Source of the DNA: Thermoclostridium stercorarium subsp. stercorarium DSM 8532
GTDB taxonomy: Bacteria > Bacillota > Clostridia > DSM-8532
Direction: 5' to 3'
DNA length: 64,000 bases
NCBI RefSeq assembly: GCF_000331995.1
Contig: NC_020134.1
Coordinates: 2,021,465 to 2,085,464 of the forward strand
Shown: one piece after another, positions 16,967 to 25,465 of the stretch
How the letters are laid out: every line of letters begins with the position of its first letter
How positions within the stretch are numbered: the first letter of the stretch is position 1
Notes under the pieces: model-generated
Seen by the model: only the letters and a program-made list of their open reading frames with translations
The model's database searches: none
What the model was told of the DNA's origin: nothing
Program-made: the position numbers and the translations under genes

Positions 16967-18457
16967 TTGAGACCGTCTTATCTGGTTTCCGTATATCAAG
17001 GTGAAGCTGCCCTTGATGAGAACTGTGCAACAGACAAAAGGTTCCGGAAATTGAAAAGCCATGAAATCAGTAATCTTCGTTCGTTCTGTGAGGAAATAAC
17101 TTCTTTTGGTTGTAACAGTGCCGATCTTGACGGATATTTTGTCGGATACTCAATACCGCAGATAGGAAAAGAATTTGATTTGTTGCGATTTGGGAATGAC
17201 AACATAATCAATATAGAGTTGAAAAGCGAGTTTAATGAAACTAAAATTGTTAAACAAATGAAAAAAAATTACTATTATTTAAAGTTTTTAAGCCGGCCTG
17301 TTAGAATTTTCTGTTTTGTTGACAACAATGGTTTTTATGAATATGATATTACTTCCGATTCCATTACTAAAATCCAAACTGATGTCATCGCCCAATGCAT
17401 AAAAAATCAGTTTGTTGATTACAGTACAGACCCGGATAAAGAATTCCTCCCGTCAAAATATCTTATCTCGCCTTTTAATTCCACCGATAAGTTTATTAAC
17501 GGAGAATATTTTCTGACAAACGCACAGCAGAAAATCAAAGATGAAATAAAAGCCGAATTGGGAAACACCCCCTTTACATATTTCTGTTTATCCGCAAACG
17601 CAGGCACCGGAAAAACGCTGTTGATATATGATATTGCCAAAGAAATGATCTCCAACGGGCTGACCCCTTTAATTATCCACTGCGGGAATTTAAACTTAGG
17701 GCATAATCTGCTCAAAGTTAAATACGATTGGAACATATATCCCATTAAGGACGTTGATGAAAAGTTTGTTGACACCTGTTTAGACAATTGCTCGGTTTTA
17801 TTTGTTGACGAGGCTCAGAGAATCAGGGACTCCCAATTGGAAATAATATTGAAAAAATCCATAGAAAATGAAATACCTATTATATTTTCTTATGATAAAA
17901 AACAGTTTTTACATAAAAATGAAGGAAAAGATATAGCTGAATATTTAAGAGGTAAATATCCAGAAGTTCGGCTTTCGGAAAAACATCTATCGTCGAATGT
18001 GCGTACAAACAATAAAATAGCGTCTTTTATAAACAACTTGTTCAAACCGGGAAGTTGTTATAGTAATTTGGATTACGATTGTATAACAATTGAATATTTC
18101 AAGAATTTGGATGATATGAAGAATTACGTAAATTTCTTAAGAAAAAATAATTGGACGCCCATAACATATACCACTTTTAAATCTAACAGTGATCCTTACG
18201 AGTATTTAGCCGATATATGTCCCATAAACGCACATAATGTCATCGGGCAGGAATTTCCGAAAGTGGTATCATTTATCGACAATCATTTCTATTATGGAGA
18301 AAACGGGGAGTTGGAGGCTGAGGACGGTTATTACAGCGCCAAAGGAATGCTATATCAGATTGTAACCCGCGCCGTTGAAGAATTGAAAATTATTGTATTC
18401 AATAATTGGAATTTGTACCATAGACTGCTTGAAATAAAATTTGCAGAAACTAAATAA
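16967..18457 (+). CDS. Nuclease-like plus DUF2075/SF1 helicase-like ATPase, defence candidate
   Basis: 496 residues, not in an operon. The N-terminal part (about 30-130) has a PD-(D/E)XK-like pattern: E...D in IGKEFDLLRF followed by NIELKSEF, i.e. D-x(n)-E-x-K, with a preceding helix. The C-terminal part (about 185-490) is a superfamily 1 helicase-type ATPase of the DUF2075 kind: Walker A SANAGTGKT (about 209), Walker B LFVDEAQRI (about 279), a Q/K-rich motif III (FSYDKKQF) and a late helicase motif with QIVTRAVEEL (about 463). Start is TTG with GGGAGGGTGG upstream. Single-gene nuclease-helicase proteins are often phage-defence genes; here that is inference. The gene is AT-rich against its neighbours, hinting at transfer. 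Confidence 0.65.
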   Translation: MRPSYLVSVYQGEAALDENCATDKRFRKLKSHEISNLRSFCEEITSFGCNSADLDGYFVGYSIPQIGKEFDLLRFGNDNIINIELKSEFNETKIVKQMKKNYYYLKFLSRPVRIFCFVDNNGFYEYDITSDSITKIQTDVIAQCIKNQFVDYSTDPDKEFLPSKYLISPFNSTDKFINGEYFLTNAQQKIKDEIKAELGNTPFTYFCLSANAGTGKTLLIYDIAKEMISNGLTPLIIHCGNLNLGHNLLKVKYDWNIYPIKDVDEKFVDTCLDNCSVLFVDEAQRIRDSQLEIILKKSIENEIPIIFSYDKKQFLHKNEGKDIAEYLRGKYPEVRLSEKHLSSNVRTNNKIASFINNLFKPGSCYSNLDYDCITIEYFKNLDDMKNYVNFLRKNNWTPITYTTFKSNSDPYEYLADICPINAHNVIGQEFPKVVSFIDNHFYYGENGELEAEDGYYSAKGMLYQIVTRAVEELKIIVFNNWNLYHRLLEIKFAETK

Positions 18458-18518
18458 AATAGCCTGCTTTTTGTCGCCTTTGGCTGGGAAATATGAACGC
18501 TTCGCGTAATTGTTAAAT

Positions 18519-19157
18519 TCAAACAAGGCTTGCTCCCAGCTCATAGGCTTCTTTTAATTTCAACGGGAACACCTTTTCATGGCGGGATTTTTTCTCTTCC
18601 GGATCAAAAACTGTCCAGTCGTATTTGCTGTAATCATCAACCTGCAAAGTGTTCCCGCAGATCATGACTTTTGTCGGTCCGACAAAGCGTTCCAGCGTCT
18701 GTTTATATCTGTCAAGCATGACTGTATAGCCTATTTTGTCGTAATAGCTTTCGTCACAGTTACTGGTATGGATTAGAAGGACGGGAATCATGTGTTCGTT
18801 GCAGTTAGGCCGTTCTTTGTTATAGGTCAATGACTGGAATACCAGCCGCTCATAAAGGGCTCTGAATCCTGCCGTCATTTCAGACAGATAATTCGGTGAG
18901 CCGAGGATAAGACCGTCGGCTTTACGGATTTTACCCAATACCTCAGTTAAACCGTCCTTAACGGCGCATCTGCCAAAACTTTCAGGCAGTTTGCAACGGA
19001 AACATGAAATACATCCTTTAAAAGGCTCAAGCTTATAAAGGTGAATGACTTCAGCGTCAGCCCCCGCTTCCCTGGCTCCCCTTGCCGCGGCCTCCACCAG
19101 TTTGGCTGTATTCCAGTTAGTCCTCGGACTGGCATTGACAGCAACAATATATTTCAT
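18519..19157 (-). CDS. Flavodoxin-fold NAD(P)H-dependent oxidoreductase, iron-sulfur flavoprotein-like
   Basis: FMN-binding flavodoxin-like protein of 212 residues. The N-terminus has the FMN-phosphate loop (VNASPRTNWNTAKLVEAA), then GCISCFRC...GRC (about residues 48-65), a compact Cys cluster as in iron-sulfur flavoproteins, and the second flavin loop GSPNYLSEMTAGFRALYERL. It probably transfers electrons from NAD(P)H or ferredoxin to a small acceptor; the substrate is unknown. Good AGGGA ribosome-binding site before ATG. No operon partner. Confidence 0.75.
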   Translation of the reverse strand: MKYIVAVNASPRTNWNTAKLVEAAARGAREAGADAEVIHLYKLEPFKGCISCFRCKLPESFGRCAVKDGLTEVLGKIRKADGLILGSPNYLSEMTAGFRALYERLVFQSLTYNKERPNCNEHMIPVLLIHTSNCDESYYDKIGYTVMLDRYKQTLERFVGPTKVMICGNTLQVDDYSKYDWTVFDPEEKKSRHEKVFPLKLKEAYELGASLV

Positions 19158-19296
19158 GCTTATCCCTCCCGGTTAAATTCGGCACTTATTATTTTACAAC
19201 CGTCACATGACGCAGACAATATGAGTATTTCGGAATAATAAATCATCCGGAATGACTTTTCGCGACAAACGCTGAAAATTAAAATAATACCGCTTT

Positions 19297-19355
19297 ATAA
19301 AAATAAAAATACTCTCTTTCGTTTATAAACGTATCTGCCCGAAAGAGAGTATTTT
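19297..19355 (-). terminator. Terminator of the phosphoribosyltransferase/permease operon
   Basis: A perfect 16-base inverted repeat (19306-19321 and 19340-19355) with core ATACTCTCTTTCG, followed on the minus strand by TTTTTATTTTTATAAAG. It lies 41 bases after the stop of the phosphoribosyltransferase gene. The stem core resembles the terminator at 30656-30701. Confidence 0.85.
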
Positions 19356-19396
19356 AATTCATATTGACGGGTTGATTTCATTAAGTTTTTCAATTT

Positions 19397-19981
19397 CTAT
19401 TCACTGTCGGAAATTTTACCCGGCAGCGGAATATGTCCGAGGGATACCAGCGGAATTCCTCTATAATTGCTTCTTTTTTCGCCCTCGGTTAAAACACAGG
19501 CAATTACCGAAATTTCAAAACCGATTTCCTGCGCCATCATTAAAGCCGCGTCCACCGTTCCGCCTGTAGACACCACATCATCGACAAAACACAGTTTTTT
19601 GCCCCGAAACCGTTCGTATTTTTCCCTGCCTACCCACAATTCCTGTTCACCATGCGTGGTTATGGACTTAACCGTCACATGCTTTGGCTCCTGCATAAAA
19701 GGTTTGCGGGATTTGCGCAGCTCAAGGTAACAGTCCATATCCCTCGCCAGTTCCTGGCAAAGTCCCGAGGACTTGGTCTGTACCGTAACAAACCCGTCAA
19801 AACTGTATGCCGCCAGTTTTTTAGACAGCGCCTTTGCAGCATGTCTGTTCCACTTTGACTCGCCTGTCATATCAAAGGAATATATATAAAACCCGTCCCC
19901 AATGTCAACAAGGGGCAACTCAACTTCAAGTTCTTCGTCTATGCGTATTTTCCAGAACGGAGGCCATTTTGAACCGAGCAT
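19397..19981 (-). CDS. Purine phosphoribosyltransferase (adenine/xanthine PRT type)
   Basis: Type I phosphoribosyltransferase that would join a purine base to PRPP for salvage. The PRPP-binding motif is clear: KLCFVDDVVSTGGTVDAAL (about residue 130), with two Asp and the TGGT loop. The N-terminal hood is specific and not closely recognised, so the base (adenine, xanthine or another) is not assigned. The start is set at the ATG at 19981, preceded by AAAGGG; an upstream GTG six codons earlier is possible. It is encoded 37 bases after an NCS2 purine permease, so uptake and salvage are coupled. Confidence 0.8.
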   Translation of the reverse strand: MLGSKWPPFWKIRIDEELEVELPLVDIGDGFYIYSFDMTGESKWNRHAAKALSKKLAAYSFDGFVTVQTKSSGLCQELARDMDCYLELRKSRKPFMQEPKHVTVKSITTHGEQELWVGREKYERFRGKKLCFVDDVVSTGGTVDAALMMAQEIGFEISVIACVLTEGEKRSNYRGIPLVSLGHIPLPGKISDSE

Positions 19982-20017
19982 TTCATCATCCCTTTCCACA
20001 AGCTTAGTTAAATATTT

Positions 20018-21163
20018 TCATATTAAACCTACGTATTGAGCGAAATAGCGAACCAAAATACCCACCACCATGCCAATGAAGGGATTTTTTGACCAGGCTG
20101 TCACTCCCATCGCAATATAACCGCTCATCGGATTTTCCGAGCCTGCCACAGCACTCAAATTGGGGGCGAAAGTAAGTGCAAAGCCGATTACAAGTAAGAA
20201 ACCCGCAATACTCTGGCTTGGAAGATATTTTCCCAGCCTGTCAATCAGGCCTGCCAAAATCAAAATACCCGTAGTAAACATGAAAACTATACCACACGCC
20301 ACAGGCCACGGAGCTCCGGCAGTACCTGATATTATGGCTTCAATCGGCGGCCCCCCGAATAAGGCACTGGGGAAGTCAGCCAGAGAGTTGATAATGGAAA
20401 GGTGGTCGTAATTTTGGCTTGTTCCCGCAATGCTTGCGGTTATGCCTCCAAAGGATATATTGGCGCCTATGTTAAGCATAACCAGGCTTAACGCCCCAAG
20501 AATAACATTTACGTTAATTCTGGGCTTAATGAGTTTAAAGTCTTTCCAGTACTCTTTTTTCCAAAAGCGCCATTCACTGCTCATTCGCATATATTCCCGG
20601 CCTTCTTCGACCGACGCGGCTATGTCCACTCTGCGTTTTTGCAACAGCAAAAAGTCCGCGGTTGACGCCACAACAGAAATAAAAATTGTCCAGACAACCT
20701 TGTTCGGGCTGTTGTAAAAAACAGCATAGGCCGCAATGGCCGTAACGATTGATACCAGCGAAGTGCGTTTATCCTGGTTAAACATATCCAGCGACACACC
20801 GGCCAAGATTAGCCCGACTCCGCTCATCATTCCGGAAATAACCGCCACGCCCGCAAATTCGGAAATTTTCGTAACGCCTCCGAAAGCAGAAATAATAATC
20901 ATGAATACCGCTGCAAGAAGAATGGAGCTGACATTATCCCTTAAATTCTTTTTAACACTGGCAACGGTGATGGTTTCAGCCTGGGCGGAAATCGGTGTTA
21001 CCGAGCCTGTGATAAGATTGCCAAATCCCCCGATTAAATAGGCAAAACCCGCAGGCTTTAAAGCAAAACCACGCGCCTGTGCATAAAGAAGCTGCGGCAC
21101 GCCATTGATGATTACAGCCACTACTGCCAGAATAAACGGTCCGAGATTGCTTAAGAACTCCAT
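20018..21163 (-). CDS. NCS2-family purine/xanthine permease
   Basis: Membrane symporter of about 381 residues with roughly twelve helices, importing a nucleobase. Features of the AzgA-like NCS2 group are seen: N-terminal GVPQLLYAQARGFALKPAG, the SVTPISAQAETITVASVKKN loop, and FGGPPIEAIISGTAGAPW in the second half. A GAGGAGG ribosome-binding site precedes the ATG. First gene of a two-gene operon with the phosphoribosyltransferase. I looked for a purine riboswitch in the leader and saw none. Confidence 0.85.
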   Translation of the reverse strand: MEFLSNLGPFILAVVAVIINGVPQLLYAQARGFALKPAGFAYLIGGFGNLITGSVTPISAQAETITVASVKKNLRDNVSSILLAAVFMIIISAFGGVTKISEFAGVAVISGMMSGVGLILAGVSLDMFNQDKRTSLVSIVTAIAAYAVFYNSPNKVVWTIFISVVASTADFLLLQKRRVDIAASVEEGREYMRMSSEWRFWKKEYWKDFKLIKPRINVNVILGALSLVMLNIGANISFGGITASIAGTSQNYDHLSIINSLADFPSALFGGPPIEAIISGTAGAPWPVACGIVFMFTTGILILAGLIDRLGKYLPSQSIAGFLLVIGFALTFAPNLSAVAGSENPMSGYIAMGVTAWSKNPFIGMVVGILVRYFAQYVGLI

Positions 21164-21332
21164 GAATTTTTCCTCCTCGTATCTTTCAATGTCAACAATA
21201 TAGCACTATTAAACCAAATCAGACAAGTAGATATAGTATGATTTGCAAAAAAATAATAAATTAGCCTTGAAATAAATTCACAATTCCAGGAAACTATGCT
21301 TGAACCGATTTTAAATGAATTTTCTCTTTTTT

Positions 21333-21371
21333 ACGCCTTCATACATCATTGCGGGAAGGCGTCATTCCCGC
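21333..21371. other. Two mutually exclusive hairpins
   Basis: ACGCCTTC (21333-21340) pairs with GAAGGCGT (21355-21362); GCGGGAA (21351-21357) pairs with TTCCCGC (21365-21371). The two stems share bases, so only one can form. The element lies between the divergent NCS2 permease and amino-acid transporter operons. There is no U tract on either strand. Function unknown. Confidence 0.4.
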
Positions 21372-21484
21372 TTCATTCAACTCAAGTTGTCCTTTCTGTT
21401 TCTGCTGACATTACTCAACAGTCTCCGGTAAAATATTTCATAACTAAATACATAGTATTCATATATTTTTAATAAAAAAAATAA

Positions 21485-21515
21485 TTGACAAAGTCCAGCT
21501 ACCATGCTATATAAT
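21485..21515 (+). promoter_or_regulatory. Sigma-A promoter of the amino-acid transporter operon
   Basis: TTGACA (21485-21490) and, after 17 bases, TATATA overlapping TATAAT (21508-21515). This is the clearest consensus promoter in the window. The leader ORF and the chimera gene follow. Confidence 0.8.
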
Positions 21516-21520
21516 GTTAT

Positions 21521-21547
21521 AAATTCATATATGAATAATATGAATTT
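21521..21547. promoter_or_regulatory. Palindromic operator just downstream of the -10 box
   Basis: AAATTCATAT and ATATGAATTT form ten-base inverted arms seven bases apart, and the first arm is itself part of the palindrome ATTCATATATGAAT. The site sits at the expected transcription start, so a bound repressor would block the promoter. The regulator is unknown. Confidence 0.5.
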
Positions 21548-21563
21548 AAAAAGGAGCATTTTT

Positions 21564-21632
21564 ATGAAAGAAAATCATGTAAATTACTGTTATTTAAGCG
21601 ATAAAAGCAGACATGAGATCTGTTGCCCCTGA
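21564..21632 (+). CDS. 22-residue Cys-containing leader peptide
   Basis: An ATG with AAAAAGGAGC seven bases upstream starts the peptide MKENHVNYCYLSDKSRHEIC followed by Cys-Pro and a stop. It has three Cys codons, two in tandem before the final Pro. It lies between the promoter and the first gene of an amino-acid (possibly cystine) ABC operon, so it could be an attenuation or translational-coupling leader that senses Cys-tRNA charging. The strong ribosome-binding site supports translation; the role is inference. Confidence 0.5.
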   Translation: MKENHVNYCYLSDKSRHEICCP

Positions 21633-21687
21633 CGCCTGATAATACACCAATAAAACATTCGCAAATAAAACGGAAGGAGAATCTGGC

Positions 21688-22995
21688 ATGTCAAAAAGGC
21701 AGTTGGTACTTGACGCATTCAACAATAAACCCGTGGAAAGAGTTCCTGTCGGTTTCTGGTTCCATTTCGCAGACAGCGGTGAATTTACCGAAGGGCTCAG
21801 AAATCCGGATATCATCCGTAAAAACATTGAAGGTCATAAAAAGTTTGTTGCCAAATTCAGGCCTGACTTTGTCAAAATCATGAGTGACGGTTTTTTTGAG
21901 TATCCGAACCCGGTTTTATTCAATATAGAATCTCCTGAAAAATTACTGGATCTAAAACCGATAGGTCCTGAACACCCCTGGATTGAAAAACAGGTCGGAC
22001 TGGTCAGAACTTTAACAGATTCTTTCGGTGACGAAGTTCTTACATTTTATAATATTTTTGCTCCTGCTACATATTTTAAAATGCTCTATGAAAAAACGGG
22101 AAACAGAGACAAGGTTCTTGCCGATCTTACAATGCAGAACAAAGACGCCGTCAAACACGCATTAAACACGATAGCGGAAGATCTTTCCACATTGGCGCGA
22201 AGAGTCATAACCGAAGGAAAAGCCGACGGAATTTATTTAAGCGTACAGAACGTTCAGGATTCCCGCATCACCCCCGAGCTTTACAATGAAGTGATTGCGC
22301 CGTCAGAGCTTATTGTGCTGGAAACGGCGAACAGACACAGTGAAAACAACATTCTGCACATTTGCGGATACGAAGGAAGCCGTAACGATTTGAACCTTTA
22401 TGTGCATTACAATGCAAAAGTTATAAATTGGGCCGTGAATGTGGAAGGCATAAGCCTTGCGGAAGGTAAAAAACTTTTTGGCGGCAGGGCAGTCATTGGA
22501 GGTTTTGACACGGCAAGTATAATAGGTTTAACCATACGAGCTGAAGACGCCGACAAAATCACCGATATGGAATCATTTGCAAAATACAGCGGCAAACTTG
22601 TTCCCATTGCGCCGCAAAACGCCCAGTGGGCCATAGTGGAGGAATACAACAGAACCCATCCCGACAATCAGGTAAACCTTGTTGCTTCGGAAGTTTTCAA
22701 TATTTCCGATGCATATACATGGGTCCTTGAAAGAAGATATGACGCGTATTTTGACATAAAATTAAGCTTTTATAACAATGTTCTGGCTGAAAATGCCCCA
22801 TACCGGGATTTTGCCGATAAACTTGCATATGTGCCGTATAGAGCCATTCCGACATATCCTTTGTTCAACAAAAACGATCAGGCGTTGGCAGACGCCTATG
22901 ATGAAGCTGTTGAACAGCTCAGAAAAGACGGTGTTATTTCGGAATTATCCCAGAAATATTTCGGCGAAGACATTTTCAAATACATTGACAAATAA
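21688..22995 (+). CDS. Chimera: URO-D-like N-terminus fused to C-terminal half of an ABC solute-binding protein
   Basis: One 435-codon frame with two unrelated parts. Residues 1 to about 274 look like a uroporphyrinogen-decarboxylase/MtaA-like barrel (MSKRQLVLDAFNNKPVERVP at the start, then HICGYEGSRNDLNLYVHYNA, LAEGKKLFGGRAVIGGFD) but lack the last ~65 residues of the family. From about residue 275 the sequence is that of an amino-acid-binding protein (SBP_bac_3): MESFAKYSGKLVPIAPQNAQ, RRYDAYFDIKLSF, ending ALADAYDEAVEQLRKDG and SELSQKYFGEDIFKYI. The signal peptide and first lobe of the binding protein are missing. Downstream lie the matching permeases and ATPase. The likely origin is an in-frame deletion joining two adjacent genes. 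As read, neither part is complete, so transport may be lost. AAGGAG precedes the ATG. Confidence 0.75.
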   Translation: MSKRQLVLDAFNNKPVERVPVGFWFHFADSGEFTEGLRNPDIIRKNIEGHKKFVAKFRPDFVKIMSDGFFEYPNPVLFNIESPEKLLDLKPIGPEHPWIEKQVGLVRTLTDSFGDEVLTFYNIFAPATYFKMLYEKTGNRDKVLADLTMQNKDAVKHALNTIAEDLSTLARRVITEGKADGIYLSVQNVQDSRITPELYNEVIAPSELIVLETANRHSENNILHICGYEGSRNDLNLYVHYNAKVINWAVNVEGISLAEGKKLFGGRAVIGGFDTASIIGLTIRAEDADKITDMESFAKYSGKLVPIAPQNAQWAIVEEYNRTHPDNQVNLVASEVFNISDAYTWVLERRYDAYFDIKLSFYNNVLAENAPYRDFADKLAYVPYRAIPTYPLFNKNDQALADAYDEAVEQLRKDGVISELSQKYFGEDIFKYIDK

Positions 22996-23022
22996 TTTTG
23001 ACAGTAAAGAAGGCAGATTGTT

Positions 23023-23727
23023 ATGAGACCATTTAGTCCCCTCTATATTCCGAAAGTATTTTTTGAATTGCTTACATCCTTTCCCGTAACAGTTTTAATG
23101 CTTGTAGGCTCCGTTATCTTCGGCTCTTTGCTGGGATTTGTCCTGGCAAGAGCCAAAATATCAGGGGGAAAAATTTCAAAGATCCTGGCCGACGCTTATA
23201 TTGGCGTGATGCGCTGCACCCCTCCGATTGTTCTGCTGTTTATTGTTTACTATGGCCTGCCCGAACTTCTGCTTTCCACCGCCGGCATAGACATCAATAA
23301 CGTTAATAAAGGCGTTTTCGTTCTTGTAACATATACACTGCTTTACGGGGCAACTATTTCAGAAATCATGCGGTCAGCCTACGAGTCTGTTGACAAAGGC
23401 CAGTGGGAAGCCGCAGTCAGCATAGGCTTAAGTCCTTTTCAGGCATTTTACAGAATCATGCTTCCCCAGGCAACCGCCGTGGCTCTGCCGAATTTTTGCA
23501 ATCTTTTAATAAACCTGATGAAAGACGGAGCTTTGGCTTTTACAATCGGGCTGGTTGATATAATGGGCAGAGGCTCGTTAATTATTTCAAGAAATTTCGG
23601 CGCCTATGCCCTGGAAACATATATTGCCCTTGCTTTGATATACTGGTGCCTTACGCTTGTTATTGAAAAGACTTTCAGCGTTCTGGAAAAATCCCTTTTG
23701 AGAGGTAAAAGAAGCCTGACGGAATAG
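23023..23727 (+). CDS. Polar amino-acid ABC transporter permease 1
   Basis: HisM/GlnP-family membrane subunit of 234 residues with about five helices. The ATPase-coupling EAA loop is clear (QWEAAVSIGLSPFQAFYRIMLPQA, about residue 128). It follows the chimera gene by 27 bases with AGAAGG before ATG. It would pair with the next gene to form a heterodimeric channel. Cystine or another polar amino acid is a plausible substrate, but sequence alone does not fix it. Confidence 0.88.
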   Translation: MRPFSPLYIPKVFFELLTSFPVTVLMLVGSVIFGSLLGFVLARAKISGGKISKILADAYIGVMRCTPPIVLLFIVYYGLPELLLSTAGIDINNVNKGVFVLVTYTLLYGATISEIMRSAYESVDKGQWEAAVSIGLSPFQAFYRIMLPQATAVALPNFCNLLINLMKDGALAFTIGLVDIMGRGSLIISRNFGAYALETYIALALIYWCLTLVIEKTFSVLEKSLLRGKRSLTE

Positions 23728-23739
23728 GAGGTGCACCGT

Positions 23740-24465
23740 ATGGAACTGGATGTCAAATTTATGATAGAAACGTTTTTCCAGGCGCTTTCCGGTATCCCCG
23801 TGACTCTTAGCATTACCGCAGTTGCTCTTATAATATCAACGCCGGTTGCATTTTTTATGGCCGTCTCGAAAATCTATAACATAAAAATCATAAAACAATT
23901 AGTGTCCGCATATGTTTCATTTATCAGAGGCACACCTGTTGTTTTGCAGATTCTGATTATTTACAGCCTGCTTCCGAGCCTGTTTAACTCAATAGCCAAA
24001 GGCATCGGATGGAATATTAACGTATTTGACATAAACCCAATCATTTACGCCTACATAGTTTTTTCAATTAACACATGCGCCGGGCTTTCCGAAATATTCC
24101 GTTCCGCCCTTCTGACCGTAAATAAGGGACAGCTGGAGGCTGCGCTTTCCATCGGAATGTCCGCCGTCCAGGCCTATGTCAGGATAATAATTCCGCAGGC
24201 CCTGGTTACGGCAATTCCCAATATCTGCAATCTTACAATCAATTTGATCAAGGGAACCTCCCTTGCCTTCATGATGACGGTAAAAGACATCACAGCCATT
24301 GCAAAAATTGCGGCTTCATACGGTTATAACTATATTGAAGCCTATCTGGACATTCTGTTCATCTATATTATTTTATGTTCACTGATCCAGCTGCTTTTTT
24401 CAATGCTTGAAAAACGTTTTGGTTCTTATAAAACCCTTGCCGGGACCACGGCGGGAACGAAATAA
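23740..24465 (+). CDS. Polar amino-acid ABC transporter permease 2
   Basis: Second HisM/GlnP-type subunit, about 241 residues, with the EAA loop QLEAALSIGMSAVQAYVRII. The ATG at 23740 is preferred to the in-frame GTG at 23731 because AGGAGGTG lies six bases before it. It starts 12 bases after the first permease. The two permeases are clearly related but distinct, as in TcyLM-like systems. Confidence 0.88.
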   Translation: MELDVKFMIETFFQALSGIPVTLSITAVALIISTPVAFFMAVSKIYNIKIIKQLVSAYVSFIRGTPVVLQILIIYSLLPSLFNSIAKGIGWNINVFDINPIIYAYIVFSINTCAGLSEIFRSALLTVNKGQLEAALSIGMSAVQAYVRIIIPQALVTAIPNICNLTINLIKGTSLAFMMTVKDITAIAKIAASYGYNYIEAYLDILFIYIILCSLIQLLFSMLEKRFGSYKTLAGTTAGTK

Positions 24466-24501
24466 AAAGCAACAAAAAACAAAAAAACCGGAGGCTGAAT
24501 C

Positions 24502-25257
24502 ATGCTCGAATTAATTGACATACATAAATCCTTTAATAATAATGAGGTTCTGAAAGGTGTCAGCATAAAAGTGAACAAGGGCGATGTGGTTGTTATTCTG
24601 GGCCCCAGCGGTTCCGGAAAAACCACTCTTCTCCGCTGCATTAATTTTCTCGAACGGGCCGATAAAGGAGAAATAATCCTTGACGGCATGCATGTGAATG
24701 TCAGGACAGCGTCTTCATCCGAGATTTCAAGAATACGAAAAAAAACGGCATTTGTATTCCAAAGTTTCAATCTTTTTAACAACAAAACCGCTCTTGAAAA
24801 TGTTACTGAAGGTTTGATCGTGGCAAGGAAAGTACCAAAGGCCGAAGCCATTGAAATTGCAAAAAGAGCCTTGAACAAAGTGGGGCTTTCGGACCGGGAG
24901 GATTATTACCCTTCCAAACTTTCAGGCGGACAGCAGCAGAGAGTAGCAATTGCGAGGGCAATCGCCGTCAATCCGGATGTAATATTGTTTGACGAGCCCA
25001 CTTCCGCCCTTGACCCTGAACTTACGGGCGAAGTGCTTGCGGTTATGAAACAGCTGGCCGGAGAAGGTGTAACCATGCTTGTAGTAACCCATGAAATGTC
25101 TTTTGCCCGGGATGTCGCCAATCACATTGTATTCATGGCCGGCGGGGTTGTTGTTGAGGAGGGGCCGCCCGAAGAGATATTCACCAATCCACACGAGGAA
25201 AGAACAAAACAGTTTTTAAGCAGAATACTTCCACCGGTGGAGGATTACGTCATTTAA
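24502..25257 (+). CDS. Polar amino-acid ABC transporter ATPase (GlnQ/TcyN type)
   Basis: ATP-binding subunit of 251 residues with all ABC motifs: Walker [10 protein letters not shown] (about residue 34), signature [14 protein letters not shown], Walker [12 protein letters not shown], and the switch His in [11 protein letters not shown]. Last gene of the operon; it is followed by a bidirectional terminator. Length and motifs are typical of the polar amino-acid uptake family. Confidence 0.93.
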   Translation: MLELIDIHKSFNNNEVLKGVSIKVNKGDVVVILGPSGSGKTTLLRCINFLERADKGEIILDGMHVNVRTASSSEISRIRKKTAFVFQSFNLFNNKTALENVTEGLIVARKVPKAEAIEIAKRALNKVGLSDREDYYPSKLSGGQQQRVAIARAIAVNPDVILFDEPTSALDPELTGEVLAVMKQLAGEGVTMLVVTHEMSFARDVANHIVFMAGGVVVEEGPPEEIFTNPHEERTKQFLSRILPPVEDYVI

Positions 25258-25382
25258 TCCCTTTCCCCCTCTTGCCGGGATATTTGTCCGGCGACAAACT
25301 GAAATTCAGCCTTTCAGTCGGTCTTTGCCATTATACATACTGTTTTGCGTGATCTTTGAAAAAATAAACCCTGATTTTGCAA

Positions 25383-25427
25383 AAAAACTAATGGTATTGT
25401 TTTTCAAAATCAACACCATTAGTTTTT
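25383..25427. terminator. Bidirectional terminator
   Basis: Perfect 13-base inverted repeat AAAAACTAATGGT / ACCATTAGTTTTT with a 19-base loop, giving T runs on both strands. It lies between the convergent amino-acid transporter ATPase (+) and mrp (-) genes. Confidence 0.85.
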
Positions 25428-25465
25428 CTAATCGGGATGAATTCCACTGTCTGCCGGTATATACA

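Noticed and set aside
21164-21300. Purine riboswitch upstream of the NCS2 permease
   Set aside because: The conserved purine-aptamer core sequences are not present on the minus strand in this leader.
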